DNA of 64,000 nt from Novosphingobium sp. 9. GTDB taxonomy: Bacteria > Pseudomonadota > Alphaproteobacteria > Sphingomonadales > Sphingomonadaceae. The DNA is taken from positions 1,550,501 to 1,614,500 of the forward strand of contig NZ_CP022707.1 in the NCBI RefSeq assembly GCF_025340265.1. Reading direction: 5' to 3'. Under the pieces are notes generated by a model. That model saw nothing but the letters and a program-made list of their open reading frames with translations. It ran no database searches and was not told where the DNA came from. Below are positions 25,997 to 36,583 of the stretch, piece after piece. Position 1 is the first letter of the stretch; every line of letters begins with the position of its first letter. The position numbers and the translations under genes are program-made.

Positions 25997-26605
25997 TCAG
26001 TAGGCGGCGGTGAAGCGTGCCCGGCTGTGCTTGTGGGCCTCCAGTTCGTCGATCATGGCGATGGCGTAGTCGGCGAAGCTGATGCGGCTTTCGCCCTGCG
26101 CATCAGTGACGAGGTGATCGGTATCGGTGCGATAGTGGCCAGTACGTTCGCCCTCGAAGATCAGCGCGGCGGGCGAGAAGAAGGTCCAGTCGATGTCGGT
26201 CGTCGTTTTGAGGACATCGAGGAAGACAATGCCGCCCATCGCCATGGGCTTCCACTCTGCCGGGAAGTCGGGCGAATCGATCAGGCGCTGGCCATCGGGG
26301 CCGAGCAGGCTGGCCGCGCCGCCCGTCACCAGCAGGCGGGGAACCCCGGCGCTGCGGATGGCGGAGAGCAATGTTTCGGCGGTCACGTCGAAATGCAGCG
26401 CGCTGACAACGGCATTGCACCCGGCAATCAGCGGGGCGAGGGCTGCGGGATCGCCGGCATCGGCCGCAAGCGGGGTGATTCCCGCGGCAGTCGGGATCTT
26501 TTCCGGATGGCGGGCGAGGGCGAGCACCTCGTGATCGCGCGCTGCGGCTTCGAGGGCGATCTGCGATCCGGCGCGGCCACTGGCGCCGAGGACGGCAATC
26601 TTCAT
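25997..26605 (-). CDS. NAD(P)-binding SDR-like protein (NmrA/YwnB type)
   Basis: A 202-residue Rossmann-fold protein. The dinucleotide site GASGRAGSQI is at residues 7-16. RLLVTGGAASLLGPDGQRL and VLKTTTDIDWTFFSPAALIF match the NAD(P)H-binding NmrA-like proteins of the YwnB type. These act as reductases or redox sensors; the substrate is not predictable. It is divergent from an HxlR regulator, a common pairing in which the regulator senses reactive species and controls this gene. The ATG at 26605 is used. Confidence 0.82.
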   Translation of the reverse strand: MKIAVLGASGRAGSQIALEAAARDHEVLALARHPEKIPTAAGITPLAADAGDPAALAPLIAGCNAVVSALHFDVTAETLLSAIRSAGVPRLLVTGGAASLLGPDGQRLIDSPDFPAEWKPMAMGGIVFLDVLKTTTDIDWTFFSPAALIFEGERTGHYRTDTDHLVTDAQGESRISFADYAIAMIDELEAHKHSRARFTAAY

Positions 26606-26620
26606 GGGACAATCCTTGGT

Positions 26621-26637
26621 GGTTACTGATAGTGACC
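26621..26637. promoter_or_regulatory. Candidate HxlR operator
   Basis: GGTTACT-GAT-AGTGACC is a near-perfect inverted repeat (one mismatch) between the divergent starts. Confidence 0.55.
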
Positions 26638-26659
26638 AGGTGTGATAGAGAGGGCGTCT

Positions 26660-27100
26660 ATGCAAGAAGGCACTTTGCTCGCACCGGGTCACCCGGAAGT
26701 AACCGCACTGGACCGCGAGGTCCCTTTGCGGGCGCCCGATGTCTATGCGGCGGACTGTCCCACGCGGCAGCTTCTGGACCGGGTGGCGGACAAGTGGAGC
26801 GTGCTGATCCTCACCACGCTCGGCACTGGCGAGATGCGTTTCAACGCGCTGCGGCGGCGGATCGAGGGGATTTCGCAGAAGATGCTGAGCCAGACATTGC
26901 GCTCGCTGGAGCGCGACGGGCTGGTGCTGCGGCAGGTCGTACCTACGGTGCCGGTTTCGGTCAGCTACGCCATCGCGCCGCTGGGCGCCGAACTGCTCGA
27001 TTCGCTGCGCGCGATGATCGACTGGGCGGAGCGGCGGATGGCGCAGGTGGCGCTGGCGAGGGTGGCCTACGATGTCGAGATGGAGCGTCTGAACGGCTGA
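26660..27100 (+). CDS. HxlR-family transcriptional regulator
   Basis: A 146-residue winged-helix regulator. The HxlR core is clear: [19 protein letters not shown] with the conserved cysteine, then [20 protein letters not shown], the recognition helix, then [15 protein letters not shown] and a beta wing. HxlR proteins often sense aldehydes, hypochlorite or quinones through that cysteine. The ATG at 26660 has AGAGGG upstream; a GTG at 26642 would lie next to the operator and is less likely. It is divergent from the SDR gene. Confidence 0.85.
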   Translation: MQEGTLLAPGHPEVTALDREVPLRAPDVYAADCPTRQLLDRVADKWSVLILTTLGTGEMRFNALRRRIEGISQKMLSQTLRSLERDGLVLRQVVPTVPVSVSYAIAPLGAELLDSLRAMIDWAERRMAQVALARVAYDVEMERLNG

Positions 27101-27212
27101 GCGGAGAGGCCTCCACGGTCCAGAGGAGCGCCTTCCACAGGGCAACCCCTTGGCAAGGACGCCGCACGCTCCTACAGCCGGGGCCGTCTGTCCCCCAGGA
27201 GAACCTGAAACC

Positions 27213-27935
27213 ATGAGTGCCCCCCGCTACAAACGCGTCCTGCTGAAGCTGTCGGGTGAGGTTCTGATGGGCAGCCAGCCTTTCGGCATCGACCCAGACT
27301 TCGTGTCCGAGATGGCTAAGGAAGTGAAGGCGGCGAAGGAGACCGGTCTCGAGGTCTGCCTCGTCATCGGTGGCGGCAATATCTTCCGCGGTATGGCCGG
27401 TGCGGCCAAGGGCATGGACCGCGCGCAGGCCGATTACATGGGTATGCTGGCGACGGTGATGAATGCGCTGGCGATGCAGAACGCGCTGGAGCAGCTGGGC
27501 GTGGAAACCCGCGTGCAGTCTGCGGTGCAGATGGATCAGGTCTGCGAGCCGGTGATCCGCCGCCGTGCCGAACGTCACCTCGAAAAGGGGCGCGTGGTGA
27601 TTTTCGCGGCGGGCGTCGGCGCGCCGTACTTCACCACCGATTCGGGTGCTGCCCTGCGTGCGGCCGAGATGAAGTGCGACGCGCTGCTCAAGGGCACCAG
27701 CGTCGATGGCGTCTATGACTGCGACCCCAAGACGAACCCGGCTGCGACCCGTTACGATACAGTCGATTACGATCGTGTCCTCGCTGACAATCTGAAGGTG
27801 ATGGATGCTTCCGCCGTGGCCCTGTGCCGCGACAACGATATTCCGATCGTCGTGTTCTCGATCCGCGAGAAGGGCAATCTGGCCCGCGTTCTCGCCGGTG
27901 AAGGCACCCAGACGCTCGTCCAGAAAGGAGCCTGA
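27213..27935 (+). CDS. pyrH: Uridylate kinase
   Basis: A 240-residue UMP kinase of the amino-acid kinase fold. It begins [20 protein letters not shown] with the nucleotide-binding lysines, and [28 protein letters not shown] and [16 protein letters not shown] [14 protein letters not shown] follow. It supplies UDP for RNA and envelope precursors. AGGAGA precedes the ATG. It starts the pyrH-frr-uppS-cdsA-dxr-rseP-bamA-ompH-fabZ cluster. Confidence 0.96.
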   Translation: MSAPRYKRVLLKLSGEVLMGSQPFGIDPDFVSEMAKEVKAAKETGLEVCLVIGGGNIFRGMAGAAKGMDRAQADYMGMLATVMNALAMQNALEQLGVETRVQSAVQMDQVCEPVIRRRAERHLEKGRVVIFAAGVGAPYFTTDSGAALRAAEMKCDALLKGTSVDGVYDCDPKTNPAATRYDTVDYDRVLADNLKVMDASAVALCRDNDIPIVVFSIREKGNLARVLAGEGTQTLVQKGA

Positions 27936-27938
27936 ACC

Positions 27939-28496
27939 ATGGCAAAGTACGACAAGGCCGATCTCGAGCGTCGCATGAGCGGCGCGATCGAAGCACTCAA
28001 GCATGACCTTTCGGGTCTGCGTACGGGCCGCGCGAACACCGCGCTGCTCGAACCGATCATGGTGACGGTCTATGGCAGCGCGATGCCGATCACGTCGGTT
28101 GCCACGCTCTCGGCGCCCGAGCCGCGCATGCTCTCGGTGCAGGTGTGGGACAAGTCGAACATCGGTCCGGTCGAAAAGGCGATCCGCTCGGCAGGGCTGG
28201 GGCTCAACCCGATCAACGACGGCAACACGCTGCGCCTGCCGATCCCCGATCTGACCGAGGAGCGTCGCAAGGAACTGGCCAAGCTCGCCAGCTCCTACGC
28301 CGAGAAGGCCCGTGTCGCCGTGCGCAACGTGCGCCGCGACGGTATCGAGAACCTCAAGGCGGACGAGAAGAAGAAGGAAATCTCGGAAGACGAGCGCAAG
28401 CGCGGTGAAACCGAGGTCCAGAAGCTGACCGACGACATCATCAAGTCGCTGGACGAAGTCTTCGGTGCGAAGGAAAAGGAAATCCTCGGCAAGTGA
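27939..28496 (+). CDS. frr: Ribosome recycling factor
   Basis: A 185-residue RRF that with EF-G splits post-termination ribosomes. [19 protein letters not shown] is the usual N-terminal segment, and [21 protein letters not shown] the hinge. It starts three bases after the pyrH stop, the conserved order. Confidence 0.97.
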   Translation: MAKYDKADLERRMSGAIEALKHDLSGLRTGRANTALLEPIMVTVYGSAMPITSVATLSAPEPRMLSVQVWDKSNIGPVEKAIRSAGLGLNPINDGNTLRLPIPDLTEERRKELAKLASSYAEKARVAVRNVRRDGIENLKADEKKKEISEDERKRGETEVQKLTDDIIKSLDEVFGAKEKEILGK

Positions 28497-28527
28497 TGTC
28501 GGGTTTCTGCGGGGTGAGGGAGGCCTG

Positions 28528-29220
28528 ATGGCCAAGAAGGACGTCGTCGTGGGCGCCCGGCATGTCGCCATCATCATGGACGGCAACGGGCGCTGGGCGA
28601 AGAAGCGCCATCTTCCGCGTGCGCTGGGGCACCAGCGCGGCGTGGAGGCGGTGCGCCGGATCGTGCGCGGCGCCCGCGAACTGGGACTGGAAGCGCTGAC
28701 GCTTTACGCCTTCTCCACCGAGAACTGGCGGCGCCCGGAGGACGAGGTTTCGGACCTGATGGGCCTGATGAAGCGCTTCATCATGTCCGACCTCGACGAG
28801 TTCGCAGCGGCGGGCGTGCGCCTCAAGATCATCGGTGATTACCGTGCTTTCCGCCCCGATCTGGTCGAACTGATCGACGGTGCGGTGGCCAAGACCGCCG
28901 CGAACACCGGCACGACGCTGGCCGTTGCGCTGAACTACGGCGCGCAGGATGAGATCGCCCGTGCCGCCACCAAGGCGGCGGCACTGGGGCCGATCACGGC
29001 GGAGAGCATCTCCGCGCAGCTGGATACGGCGGATATGCCGCCGCTTGACCTGCTGATCCGCACTTCGGGCGAAGTGCGCCTGTCGAACTTCCTGCTGTGG
29101 CAGGCTGCCTATGCCGAAATGATGTTCACTGAAGTGCTCTGGCCGGACTTTACGGTCGAGCATCTGCGTGAGGCGCTCGACGATTTCCGAAATCGGGAGC
29201 GCCGTTATGGCGGACGCTGA
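28528..29220 (+). CDS. uppS: Undecaprenyl diphosphate synthase
   Basis: A 230-residue cis-prenyltransferase that makes the C55 lipid carrier of peptidoglycan and O-glycan synthesis. The substrate site [30 protein letters not shown] and [18 protein letters not shown] are all present. GAGGGAGG precedes the ATG. It overlaps cdsA by 14 bases. Confidence 0.96.
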   Translation: MAKKDVVVGARHVAIIMDGNGRWAKKRHLPRALGHQRGVEAVRRIVRGARELGLEALTLYAFSTENWRRPEDEVSDLMGLMKRFIMSDLDEFAAAGVRLKIIGDYRAFRPDLVELIDGAVAKTAANTGTTLAVALNYGAQDEIARAATKAAALGPITAESISAQLDTADMPPLDLLIRTSGEVRLSNFLLWQAAYAEMMFTEVLWPDFTVEHLREALDDFRNRERRYGGR

Positions 29221-29926
29221 GCGAATTTCGGCCAAGGTCGAAGGGCGCAAGTCCGACCTCAAGGTTCGCACCCTTTCCGCGATCGTGATGCTGGCGATTG
29301 CCGGTAGCGCCCTATGGCTGGGCGGTTTGTTCTGGCGCGGTTTCGTGATCGCGGTGGCGGCAGGTGTGTTCTGGGAATGGGTGCGGCTCGTTCACGCGAT
29401 CACGCCAAGTCCGGTAAAGCGCGGCCTGTGGAATGCAGCGGGTATCATCTATGTGATCATCGCTGCGGCGACGTTGGCGCTGCTGCGTGATGCGCCGATG
29501 GGCGCGATGGCCGTGCTCGTGCTACTTGGGCTCGTGATTGCGACCGATGTCGGCGCCTATTTCAGCGGGCGGACCTTTGGTGGCCCCAAGATCGCCCCGC
29601 GCATCAGTCCATCCAAGACCTGGGCTGGACTGATCGGCGGTATGGTTCTGGCGGGAGCCGTCATGGTCGCCAGCTTCTGGTGGGCCGGATACCCGCTCGG
29701 CGCTGCCGTCGTCGGTGCAGCACTGCTGGAAGGCGCGCTGGCTGCCGTGGTCGCGCAGGCAGGTGATTTCTTCGAGAGCTGGATGAAGCGCCGCGCGGGC
29801 GTGAAGGATTCCAGCGGCCTGATCCCCGGTCACGGCGGGCTGTTTGATCGCGTCGATGGTCTGCTGGCGCTGTGCTTCGTGCTCGGGCTCTATTTCTCGG
29901 CGCTGCGTGCAGGTGGTTATCTATGA
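29207..29926 (+). CDS. cdsA: Phosphatidate cytidylyltransferase
   Basis: A 239-residue membrane enzyme making CDP-diacylglycerol, the precursor for pssA and pgsA products in this window. The family signature is near the C-terminus ([20 protein letters not shown], then GLFDRVDG). About six membrane helices. It starts inside uppS and its stop overlaps the dxr start. Confidence 0.94.
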   Translation: MADAERISAKVEGRKSDLKVRTLSAIVMLAIAGSALWLGGLFWRGFVIAVAAGVFWEWVRLVHAITPSPVKRGLWNAAGIIYVIIAAATLALLRDAPMGAMAVLVLLGLVIATDVGAYFSGRTFGGPKIAPRISPSKTWAGLIGGMVLAGAVMVASFWWAGYPLGAAVVGAALLEGALAAVVAQAGDFFESWMKRRAGVKDSSGLIPGHGGLFDRVDGLLALCFVLGLYFSALRAGGYL

Positions 29927-31080
29927 GCCAGCGCTCCATCACTGTGCTGGGCGCGACCGGGTCGATCGGCGCCTCGACGCTTGATCTGATCCGCCGTGAT
30001 CGCCCGAACTGGCGGGCCGTCGCGTTGACGGCCAATGGCAATGCTGTCGAACTGGCAAAGCTTGCACGGGAGTTCGCAGCGGAATTGGCGGTTGTTGCGG
30101 ATGAAACCTGCCTGCCCGCTCTGCGCGAAGCGCTGGCTGGCAGCGGTATCGAAGCGGCTGGCGGTCCTGCGGCTCTGATCGAAGCTGCCGCGCGTGATGC
30201 CGAGGTCACTGTGGCGGCCATCGTCGGCTGTGCAGGGCTTGCGCCCACCATGGCAGCGATCGAGCGCGGCAGGGTGATCGCGCTGGCCAACAAGGAAGCG
30301 CTGGTCTCTGCGGGCGAAGTGATGACGGCGGCGGTGGCACGGCACGGGGCAACACTGCTGCCGGTCGATTCCGAGCACAACGCGATTTTCCAGTGCCTGC
30401 AGGGCAACGATCTTGAGGATGTGCGCTGGATCACGCTGACTGCCAGTGGCGGCCCGTTCCGAGATTGGTCCGCAGAGCAACTGGCAAGGGCGACACCGGC
30501 GGAAGCGGTGCGCCATCCCAACTGGTCGATGGGCGCCAAGATCAGCGTTGATTCGGCGACGATGTTCAACAAGGGGCTTGAACTGATCGAGGCGCATCAT
30601 CTGTTCCCCGTCGGCCTCGACAAGCTTCGGATCATCGTTCACCCGCAATCGGTAGTACATTCGATGGTCGAGTACCGCGATGGATCGACGCTGGCGCAAC
30701 TGGGGCCGTCCGATATGCGGGTGCCGATCGCTTCATCCCTGGCTTACCCCGCGCGTATGGAAACGCCGTGCGCGCCCCTGGACCTTGCCGCGATTGGCGA
30801 GCTTACCTTCCGGGCGCCTGACGAAGTACGTTTTCCGGCGACGCGTCTGGCGCGCGCAGCCGCTTTGGCGGGCGGTGCAATTCCCGCCGTTCTGAACGCG
30901 GCGAACGAGATTGCGGTGGCCGCGTTCCTCGATGGTCACATTTCATTCACGCGTATTGCGGCACAAGTGGAGGATGTCCTTTCCCGCTATGCGCCGCCTC
31001 CGCCGCAGTCCCTTGCCGACGTACTCGCCGTGGATGCCGAGGCGCGTGTCCGTTCGCGCGAATTGACCGAGGCGACCTGA
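29923..31080 (+). CDS. dxr: 1-deoxy-D-xylulose 5-phosphate reductoisomerase
   Basis: A 385-residue enzyme of the MEP isoprenoid pathway, feeding UppS. The NADPH site VLGATGSIGASTLDLI is at the N-terminus. LANKEALVSAGEVM, LPVDSEHNAIFQC and WSMGAKISVDSATMFNKGLE form the metal and substrate site. It overlaps the cdsA stop by four bases. Confidence 0.96.
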   Translation: MSQRSITVLGATGSIGASTLDLIRRDRPNWRAVALTANGNAVELAKLAREFAAELAVVADETCLPALREALAGSGIEAAGGPAALIEAAARDAEVTVAAIVGCAGLAPTMAAIERGRVIALANKEALVSAGEVMTAAVARHGATLLPVDSEHNAIFQCLQGNDLEDVRWITLTASGGPFRDWSAEQLARATPAEAVRHPNWSMGAKISVDSATMFNKGLELIEAHHLFPVGLDKLRIIVHPQSVVHSMVEYRDGSTLAQLGPSDMRVPIASSLAYPARMETPCAPLDLAAIGELTFRAPDEVRFPATRLARAAALAGGAIPAVLNAANEIAVAAFLDGHISFTRIAAQVEDVLSRYAPPPPQSLADVLAVDAEARVRSRELTEAT

Positions 31081-31081
31081 T

Positions 31082-32467
31082 ATGACGAGCGCACCCGGAT
31101 TGCTGACCACCGTCTTTGCCTTTGCTCTGGTGCTCGGCCCGTTGGTGCTGTTCCACGAACTGGGGCACTATCTGGTCGGTCGCCTGTTCGGCGTGAAGGC
31201 CGACGCCTTCTCTATCGGGTTCGGGCGCGAGATCGTCGGGTGGACCGACAAGCGCGGTACACGCTGGAAACTGTCGATACTGCCGCTTGGTGGCTATGTG
31301 CAGTTTGCAGGCGACATGAATCCGTCGAGTGCTCCCTCGCCACGCGAGGATGGGCTGACGCCTGCCGAGCGGGCACGGACATTTCATGCCAAGCCATTGT
31401 GGCAGCGCTCGCTGATCGTGCTCGCGGGCCCGATGACGAATCTGATGCTGGCCATCGCGGTTTTTGCGGCGTTCAATTATGGCTATGGCAGGGTTGAGGC
31501 GGACCCGGTGGTATTGGGTTTTGCGCAGCATTCGGATGCCCGCGACGCAGGGCTGCGTGTCGGAGATCGCGTTCTTGCGGTGGACGGGCAGAAGGTCGCA
31601 AGTTTTACCGACATTGCGCCTCTGGTGGCGCCGTACCCTGGGCGGACACTGCCACTTGCGATTGAGCGAGATGGGCGTGACTTTGTGCTGCCGGTACATT
31701 TGTCCGCGCAGGAAGTTTCCGACCAATTCGGTAATGTCGCGCGTGTTGCCGACCTTGGCGTGGATTACATGCCGGCGGTGATTGGTCGCTTCTCGAAGGA
31801 TTCTCCAGCCGAGTATGCAGGCATGCAGATCGGAGATCGGATCGTCGCCGTCGATGGCAGCCCGGTGCGCAGTTTCATGGATCTGATCGATGCAGTGTCT
31901 CCCAATCCGGGGCGTACGGTCAACGTCGTGATCGACCGAAGTGGGCAGTCGATGGCGATGGAGGTGCATCTTGAAGCTGCATCTGCTCTTGATGAGCAAG
32001 GGCGCAGGATCACCATCGGACGACTGGGGATTGCCAATAGTCCAGGACGGATAGTGCCTGTCGGCGCATTTGAAGCGGTGGGGCTCGCTTCGTCGCAGAG
32101 CGTGTCGCTGATGCGCACGATGCTGGATGGAATTGGTCAGATCGTTACCGGCGAGCGTTCGGTCAAGGAACTGGGCGGTCCGATCAAGATCGCGAAATAT
32201 TCTGGCGAGCAATTCAGCCTAGGCTGGCCCGAGTTCGTCAACTTCGTGGCGCTGATCTCGATTAATTTGGCATTCATCAACCTGCTGCCAATCCCAGGGC
32301 TGGACGGCGGACATCTGGCTTTCTACGTGGCCGAATTCGTTCGTCGCAGGCCGCTGGGGGCTCGCAGTCAGGAATGGGCTATCCGCACCGGCGTGATGCT
32401 GGTACTCGCGCTCATGCTGTTCGTGACCGTCAATGATCTGGCTTCGCTGCCGATATTCGGTGGATAG
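31082..32467 (+). CDS. rseP: RIP metalloprotease RseP
   Basis: A 461-residue site-2 protease, which cuts membrane proteins such as anti-sigma factors within the membrane. The zinc motif FHELGHYLVG lies in the first helix (about residue 22), and the C-terminal NLLPIPGLDGGHL gives the third ligand. Two PDZ domains are seen (GFAQHSDARDAGLRVGDRVL and DSPAEYAGMQIGDRIVAVDG). It sits directly before bamA. Confidence 0.94.
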   Translation: MTSAPGLLTTVFAFALVLGPLVLFHELGHYLVGRLFGVKADAFSIGFGREIVGWTDKRGTRWKLSILPLGGYVQFAGDMNPSSAPSPREDGLTPAERARTFHAKPLWQRSLIVLAGPMTNLMLAIAVFAAFNYGYGRVEADPVVLGFAQHSDARDAGLRVGDRVLAVDGQKVASFTDIAPLVAPYPGRTLPLAIERDGRDFVLPVHLSAQEVSDQFGNVARVADLGVDYMPAVIGRFSKDSPAEYAGMQIGDRIVAVDGSPVRSFMDLIDAVSPNPGRTVNVVIDRSGQSMAMEVHLEAASALDEQGRRITIGRLGIANSPGRIVPVGAFEAVGLASSQSVSLMRTMLDGIGQIVTGERSVKELGGPIKIAKYSGEQFSLGWPEFVNFVALISINLAFINLLPIPGLDGGHLAFYVAEFVRRRPLGARSQEWAIRTGVMLVLALMLFVTVNDLASLPIFGG

Positions 32468-32641
32468 CCTGGAGAAATTTTACCAGCGACATACTCTTGC
32501 CGACTTTGCTTGCTTGATTGCCTTCACGCCATCAGGCAGATGGCTTCGATTGCTTGCCGGGCGGGCAGGCAGCCTGTCAGGGCGGTGATGGGTCCTCGCG
32601 TTAGTGCTTACGGGATTTTGCGTAGAATGATGGGATGGGAA

Positions 32642-35266
32642 ATGGGTCGCAGTACTGAAGCCCGACGCTCGCCGCATCTTGCGGCCGTGCTGCTCGGCAC
32701 CACGATCCTTGCCGGCACGCCAGTTGCCGCCATGGCCCAGGACGCTGCGCCGGCCCCAGCCGCCGCGCCTGCTGTCGCGGCGACGCCTGCTGCTGCGCCC
32801 GAGCCTGCGGTGACGATCAAGTCGCTGCAGGTCACGGGGGCTGAACGCCTCGAGCCGCAGACGGTGCTCAGCTACATCAAGCTGCGCGTTGGCCAGCAAT
32901 ACACCAAATCGGCGGCTGACCAGGCGCTGAAGGACCTTTACGAGACCGAACTCTTTGCGGACGTCCAGGTCAGCAATGACGATGGTAATGTCACGGTTCA
33001 GGTGAAGGAAAATCCGGTGATCAACCGGATCATTCTGGAGGGTAACAAGCGCATCAAGGACGACAAGATCCGTCCGGAGATCAAGCTCGCGCCGCGCCAG
33101 ATCTTTACCCGCTCCAAGGTTCGTGCCGACGTCGCCCGCATTATCGAGCTGTACAAGCGTCAGGGACGCTATGCCGCAACGGTCGAGCCGAAGATGGTCA
33201 AGCTTGACCAGAATCGCGTGGATATCGTTTTCGAGATCACCGAGGGCGACAAGTCCAAGGTGCGGCAGATCAATATCATCGGTAATGATCACTTCTCGGA
33301 CGCGGAACTGCGTGCGCAGATGATGACCAAGCAGTCGCGCTTCTTCCGTGTATTCAGCTCGGGCACCACGTACGATCCCGATCGTATGGCCTTCGACCAG
33401 CAGAAGCTGCGTCAGTTCTATCTGACGCAGGGTTATGCTGACTTCCGCGTGGTTTCGGCAGTCGCCGAACTGACGCCGGACAAGAAGGACTTCATCATGA
33501 CTTACGTGGTGGAGGAAGGTAAGCGCTACAAGTTCGGCGATGTGAAGGTCGATAGCCAGATCCGTGACTTCGACGGTGAACGCCTCGCCAAGACGCTGCC
33601 GATGCACAAGGGCGACTGGTACAACGCCAAGCAGGTCGAAGACACGATCGACAACCTGAACGAGACCGCAGGCGCCTTCGGTTACGCTTTCGCTGACGTT
33701 CAGCCGCAGTACCATCGCAACAAGGACGACCTGACGATGGGGATCACTTTCCTCATCCAGGAAGCCCCGCGCGTCTATGTCGAGAAGATCGACATCAATG
33801 GCAATACGCTGACGCAGGACAAGGTCATCCGTCGCGAGTTTCGTTTGTCGGAAGGCGATGCCTTCAACTCGCTGCAGGTCAAGCGTTCGACCAATCGCAT
33901 CAAGTCGCTCGGCTATTTTCAGGAGAAGTTCGAGGTCGAGCAGAAGCCCGGAAGTGCCCCTGATCGCGCTATCCTCGAAGCCAACGTGGAAGAGAAGCCG
34001 ACCGGTCAGCTCCAGCTGTCGGCAGGCTTCTCGAGCATCGAAAGCTTTATCTTCCAGGCCTCCATCCAGCAGCGTAACTTCCGTGGTCGCGGCCAGACGG
34101 TCGGCCTGTCGGGCAGCTATTCGTACTATTCGAAGTCAGTGCAGGCCAGCTTCGTCGAGCCTTATCTGTTCGACAAGAACATCTCGCTGGGCGTCGATAT
34201 CTATCGCCGCGACTACAACAGCTGGAACACGCTCGATTCGGACCGCAATACGACCTACGAGCAATCAACCACTGGTTTCCAGGTTCGCGCAGGCGTGCCG
34301 CTGACGGAATTCCTGACTGCGATTGCTCGTTATACGCTGAACTACGATGACGTTTCCCTGGATAAGAGCACGTACTATTCGTATCGTCTTGATCCCAGCC
34401 AGCTGACGTGTGACCCGCTTTATGCAGGTCAGTATCTTTGCGACGCAGTGGGCAAGCGCCTCAGCTCGATTGTCGGTGGCTCGCTGATCTATGATACCCT
34501 CGATAACCGCATGCGGCCTACGAAGGGTATCTCGGCGTCGATCAACCTCGACGTTTCGGGGCTTGGTGGCGACGTTCATTACGTTAAGGCACGCGCGCAG
34601 GCCGCGAAGTACTGGAACGTGGGTAGCGGCTTCATCTTCTCGATGTCTGCCGAAGGCGGCGCTATCGTCGGATACGATGGCGATGACGTTCGTCTGACGG
34701 ATCGCTTCTTCCTTGGCTCGCCTCAGATGAGCGGCTTTGACATTCGCGGTATCGGTCCGCGCGTGCTGCGCAAACCGATCACCGATGGTGTCGAATCCAC
34801 CAAGCGCAGTGATTGGACGGATGACGCGCTGGGCGGCAAATATTACTACCTTGCTCGTGCCGAAATGGAGATCCCGCTCGGTGCCGGTGCGCGCGATATG
34901 GGCCTGCGTCCGTCTGTCTTCGTGAATGCAGGCGCGGTCTGGGGCGTGAAGGCGCCCAAGACGTCGAACTGTACAACGGGTTGTATCGCAACTTACACAC
35001 AGACGAATACCGACGGCACGACCTCGACCGTTACGAGCGCGACCAACTCCGAAACGGGCGGTGCGAACGTGCCAACCGGTGAGTATCTGTACAACTTCAA
35101 CGAGTATTATGTCGGTGACAGCTGGAGGCCGCGTCTTGCGGTCGGCATCGGCGTGAACTGGAATTCGCCTTTCGGACCTCTGCGCATCGACCTTGCCAAG
35201 GCGCTGCTCAAGGAAGACGGCGACGATACGAAGACTATCACTTTCAACGTGGGAACCCAATTCTGA
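32642..35266 (+). CDS. bamA: Outer membrane protein assembly factor BamA
   Basis: An 874-residue outer-membrane insertase. From ATG 32642 there is a signal peptide ending at AMAQ and an alanine/proline linker. Five POTRA domains follow to about residue 440, then a 16-strand barrel with the DIRGIGPR turn and a C-terminal TFNVGTQF ending in phenylalanine. An upstream ATG at 32588 in frame is also possible. The start of ompH overlaps its stop. Confidence 0.95.
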   Translation: MGRSTEARRSPHLAAVLLGTTILAGTPVAAMAQDAAPAPAAAPAVAATPAAAPEPAVTIKSLQVTGAERLEPQTVLSYIKLRVGQQYTKSAADQALKDLYETELFADVQVSNDDGNVTVQVKENPVINRIILEGNKRIKDDKIRPEIKLAPRQIFTRSKVRADVARIIELYKRQGRYAATVEPKMVKLDQNRVDIVFEITEGDKSKVRQINIIGNDHFSDAELRAQMMTKQSRFFRVFSSGTTYDPDRMAFDQQKLRQFYLTQGYADFRVVSAVAELTPDKKDFIMTYVVEEGKRYKFGDVKVDSQIRDFDGERLAKTLPMHKGDWYNAKQVEDTIDNLNETAGAFGYAFADVQPQYHRNKDDLTMGITFLIQEAPRVYVEKIDINGNTLTQDKVIRREFRLSEGDAFNSLQVKRSTNRIKSLGYFQEKFEVEQKPGSAPDRAILEANVEEKPTGQLQLSAGFSSIESFIFQASIQQRNFRGRGQTVGLSGSYSYYSKSVQASFVEPYLFDKNISLGVDIYRRDYNSWNTLDSDRNTTYEQSTTGFQVRAGVPLTEFLTAIARYTLNYDDVSLDKSTYYSYRLDPSQLTCDPLYAGQYLCDAVGKRLSSIVGGSLIYDTLDNRMRPTKGISASINLDVSGLGGDVHYVKARAQAAKYWNVGSGFIFSMSAEGGAIVGYDGDDVRLTDRFFLGSPQMSGFDIRGIGPRVLRKPITDGVESTKRSDWTDDALGGKYYYLARAEMEIPLGAGARDMGLRPSVFVNAGAVWGVKAPKTSNCTTGCIATYTQTNTDGTTSTVTSATNSETGGANVPTGEYLYNFNEYYVGDSWRPRLAVGIGVNWNSPFGPLRIDLAKALLKEDGDDTKTITFNVGTQF

Positions 35267-35994
35267 TGAAGACCATCTCGAAGGCAACCCTGCTGGTTGC
35301 AACTGTCGCTCTGGGCGCCGTCTCGGCTCAGCCCGCGTTTGCCGCGAAGAAGGCCGCTCCTGTGCCGACAGCAGCGGCGGCTGCTCCGGCCGCCGGCGGC
35401 ACGATTGTGCAGGGTCTGGGTATCGCCAATTTCGATGCCATCGTCGCTAACTCGACCGCCTATCAGACGGCCGAGACGCAGCGCCAGACCACGTACAAGA
35501 CCCAGTTCGACCAGGCGAAGACCCGCAGCGATGCGATCAATGCCCAGCTCAAGCCGCTGATCGACAAGTTCAATGCCGATCGTTCGGGTGGTAAGGCAAC
35601 CGATGCCCAGCTGCAGCAGGAAGCGCAGCAGATCCAGGGTATCCAGGAGAACGGCAAGCGCGAACTGCAGCAGATTCTGGCGCCCGTCGGTCTCTCGCAG
35701 CAGTACGTGCAGGAGCAGATCGAGGACAAGCTCAATGATGCCGTGAAGTCGGCGATGAGCAAGAAGGGCGTCTCGATCCTGCTGTCGCCGGACGCGATTC
35801 TTGCACTCAATGGCGGTGCGTACAACCTCAATCAGGACATCCTGAACGACCTCAACGCCGCTATTCCTTCGGCGCAGCTGGTTCCGCCTGCTGGCTGGGA
35901 GCCGCGTCAGGTTCGTGAACAGCGCGCACAGCAGCAGGCCGCAGCGCAGCAGGCGCCTGCCGCTTCGGGCACCGCGGCGCCGACCGGCCGCTGA
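35266..35994 (+). CDS. OmpH/Skp-family periplasmic chaperone
   Basis: A 242-residue protein with a signal peptide ([13 protein letters not shown]) and an OmpH-like core: [20 protein letters not shown], then a long helical arm rich in glutamine, alanine and lysine. It carries a longer alanine- and proline-rich tail than E. coli Skp. Such proteins hold unfolded outer-membrane proteins for BamA, encoded just upstream. Confidence 0.88.
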   Translation: MKTISKATLLVATVALGAVSAQPAFAAKKAAPVPTAAAAAPAAGGTIVQGLGIANFDAIVANSTAYQTAETQRQTTYKTQFDQAKTRSDAINAQLKPLIDKFNADRSGGKATDAQLQQEAQQIQGIQENGKRELQQILAPVGLSQQYVQEQIEDKLNDAVKSAMSKKGVSILLSPDAILALNGGAYNLNQDILNDLNAAIPSAQLVPPAGWEPRQVREQRAQQQAAAQQAPAASGTAAPTGR

Positions 35995-36013
35995 TCGCAG
36001 GAACGTATCCGGC

Positions 36014-36466
36014 ATGAGCGACGGTAACGAGACGGTGTACGATACCGCGAAGATCCTGGCGGCGCTTCCGCACCGCTACCCGATGCTGCTGGTCGACCGT
36101 GTGGTCTCCTTCGACGAGGAGGAGATCCATGCGGTGAAAGCAGTCAGCTTCAACGAGGATTTCTTCCAGGGGCACTTTCCGGGCCGGCCGATCATGCCGG
36201 GTGTTTTGCAGATCGAGGCGCTGGCGCAGGCGGCTGGTATCCTTGCCATCGAAAGCCTCGGGCTCGCCGGAACCGGTAAGCTCGTCTATTTCATGGCGAT
36301 CGAGGAAGCCAAGTTCCGCAACCCTGTAACGCCGGGCAATTTGCTCGACCTGCGCGCTGGCTTCGTTCAGAAGCGTTCGCGGGTCTGCAAGTTCTGGGGG
36401 AAGGCCTCCATCGGTGACAAGGTGACCTGCGAGGTCAACTTCACCGCGATGATTGCGGACGCCTGA
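36014..36466 (+). CDS. fabZ: 3-hydroxyacyl-ACP dehydratase FabZ
   Basis: A 150-residue hot-dog-fold dehydratase of fatty-acid elongation. The catalytic histidine is in the [12 protein letters not shown] segment, and [20 protein letters not shown] carries the catalytic glutamate. In many Gram-negatives lpxD lies before and lpxA after it; neither is here. Confidence 0.96.
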   Translation: MSDGNETVYDTAKILAALPHRYPMLLVDRVVSFDEEEIHAVKAVSFNEDFFQGHFPGRPIMPGVLQIEALAQAAGILAIESLGLAGTGKLVYFMAIEEAKFRNPVTPGNLLDLRAGFVQKRSRVCKFWGKASIGDKVTCEVNFTAMIADA

Positions 36467-36500
36467 TCCCGCTATATCCGGCGCCTTGGCGGAGTTCCCC

Positions 36501-36528
36501 TTGCAATTTGCGGGGGACGCTGTATGGG
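36501..36528 (+). promoter_or_regulatory. Promoter of rpmE
   Basis: TTGCAA with TATGGG at 16 bases. Confidence 0.4.
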
Positions 36529-36583
36529 CGCCGCTTTCCAAGCCAGGCCGGTCGGAACCGGCCAGATGCGAAAGAGACACGAC

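Noticed and set aside
25744..26013. 89-codon open frame after tsf
   Set aside because: It crosses the AAGGTGACA repeats and its peptide simply reads those repeats; no ribosome site.
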